DNA from: Sphingobacterium multivorum
GTDB taxonomy: Bacteria > Bacteroidota > Bacteroidia > Sphingobacteriales > Sphingobacteriaceae
Assembly (NCBI RefSeq): GCF_039511225.1
Contig: NZ_CP154261.1
Span: 3,348,001-3,412,000, forward strand
DNA: 64,000 bases
Reading direction: 5' to 3'
This document shows positions 63,673 through 64,000 of this stretch, in pieces. The notes beneath the pieces are model-generated. The model made no database searches. It was not told the DNA's origin and saw nothing but the letters and a program-made list of their open reading frames with translations. Made by a program: the position numbers and the translations under genes. The number at the start of each line of letters is the position of its first letter. Positions within the stretch are counted from its first letter, which is position 1.

Positions 63673-64000
63673 ATGCAAAAGACAATTTTCATTACAGGAG
63701 CTTCTTCCGGATTGGGAAAAGCGACGGCCAAACTCTTTCAACAGGCAGGTTGGAATGTGATCGCAACCATGCGAAATCCCGAAAATGAAACCGAACTTAC
63801 CGAGATCGAAAACATAACGCTCTTAAAATTAGATGTAAGCGATCCCGCCCAAATCAAAGAAACTGTAGAAAAAGCCATCTCTTTAAGCAACATTGATGTC
63901 GTTTTCAATAATGCAGGTTATGGGTTAATGGGTGCCTTTGAAACCTTAAGCGACGAAAAAATACTTCGCCAAATCAACACCAATCTGTTGGGCGTACTGC
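63673..64000 (+). CDS. short-chain dehydrogenase/reductase, 3' end outside window
   Basis: Classical SDR, open to the window edge (109 codons seen). The NAD(P) loop is TGASSGLG (residues 8-15 from the ATG at 63673), then LDVSDPAQ for adenine-ring contact and FNNAGYGLMGAFE (the NNAG motif). ATG 63673 gives the usual start MQKTIFITGASSG; an ATG seven codons upstream (63652) is also possible. The catalytic YxxxK lies beyond the window. Substrate unknown. Divergent to the Crp/Fnr gene. Confidence 0.9.
   Translation, partial: MQKTIFITGASSGLGKATAKLFQQAGWNVIATMRNPENETELTEIENITLLKLDVSDPAQIKETVEKAISLSNIDVVFNNAGYGLMGAFETLSDEKILRQINTNLLGVL

Overview
The window looks like a chromosomal segment of a Bacteroidota bacterium of the family Sphingobacteriaceae, most likely Sphingobacterium or a close relative. 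Supporting signs are a bTHX small ribosomal protein, DUF4954, DUF3467 and DUF6428 proteins, an AraC regulator with a small CxxC domain, weak use of Shine-Dalgarno sites, tRNA genes without an encoded CCA, and several promoters of the Bacteroidota type (TTTG, 19-20 nt, TAnnTTTG). No phage, insertion sequence, rRNA or CRISPR array was seen. The genus is inference; the promoter and protein signatures are read from the sequence.

Layout. 1-1.5 kb: 3' part of panB, a small membrane protein and bTHX. 1.6-7.1 kb: a tripartite RND efflux operon (adaptor, pump, outer-membrane factor). 7.2-8.6 kb: a small unknown gene and an acyl-ACP thioesterase. 8.6-18.1 kb: an eight-gene minus-strand operon (SUMF1-type protein, two Tat-exported Gfo/Idh/MocA oxidoreductases, ApbE, a TIM-barrel isomerase/lyase, an MFS nucleoside-type permease, a GMC flavoenzyme and its Tat-carrying small subunit). 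It resembles sugar 3-oxidation (3-keto-glycoside) systems. 18.3-26.3 kb: two lipoprotein genes, rplU-rpmA, an M13 peptidase, a GNAT-nitrilase fusion, a repeat element, DUF3467 and an M42 peptidase. 26.6-34.5 kb: lgt, a lone trpB, an L,D-transpeptidase, the AraC/HMA-like regulator, DUF4954 and glmS. 34.6-40.9 kb: a second RND operon led by a TetR gene. 41.1-44.9 kb: a Nudix/NrtR-like regulator divergent from pfkA, a BadF-type kinase-like gene and gapA. 45.0-45.3 kb: tRNA-Phe, tRNA-Gly, tRNA-Leu. 45.5-50 kb: a Crp/Fnr regulator, a helical secreted protein, and a YiaW/YiaV/TolC-like export set with a probable overlooked 36-residue membrane peptide. 50-53 kb: an SMP-30 family protein, a small arsenic-type operon with two identical operators, and the truncated end of a serine hydrolase. 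53-64 kb: a LuxR regulator with a 22-bp palindrome, a FAS1-IPT-NHL lipoprotein, a 775-residue GAF protein, a soluble hybrid-sensor histidine kinase, an epimerase with its Crp/Fnr regulator, and the start of a short-chain dehydrogenase.

Most notable link: the inverted repeat GTGTA-N5-TACAC occurs just upstream of both the eight-gene oxidoreductase operon (18151-18165) and pfkA (41948-41962), each time a short distance upstream of a -7-like element. The NrtR-like gene with a degenerate Nudix box lies divergent to pfkA. This suggests a single regulator that couples upper glycolysis to periplasmic sugar oxidation. Other items worth attention are a 90-bp element with 10-bp inverted ends and five 11-bp repeats (24509-24598), and a pumpless YiaV-type exporter set.
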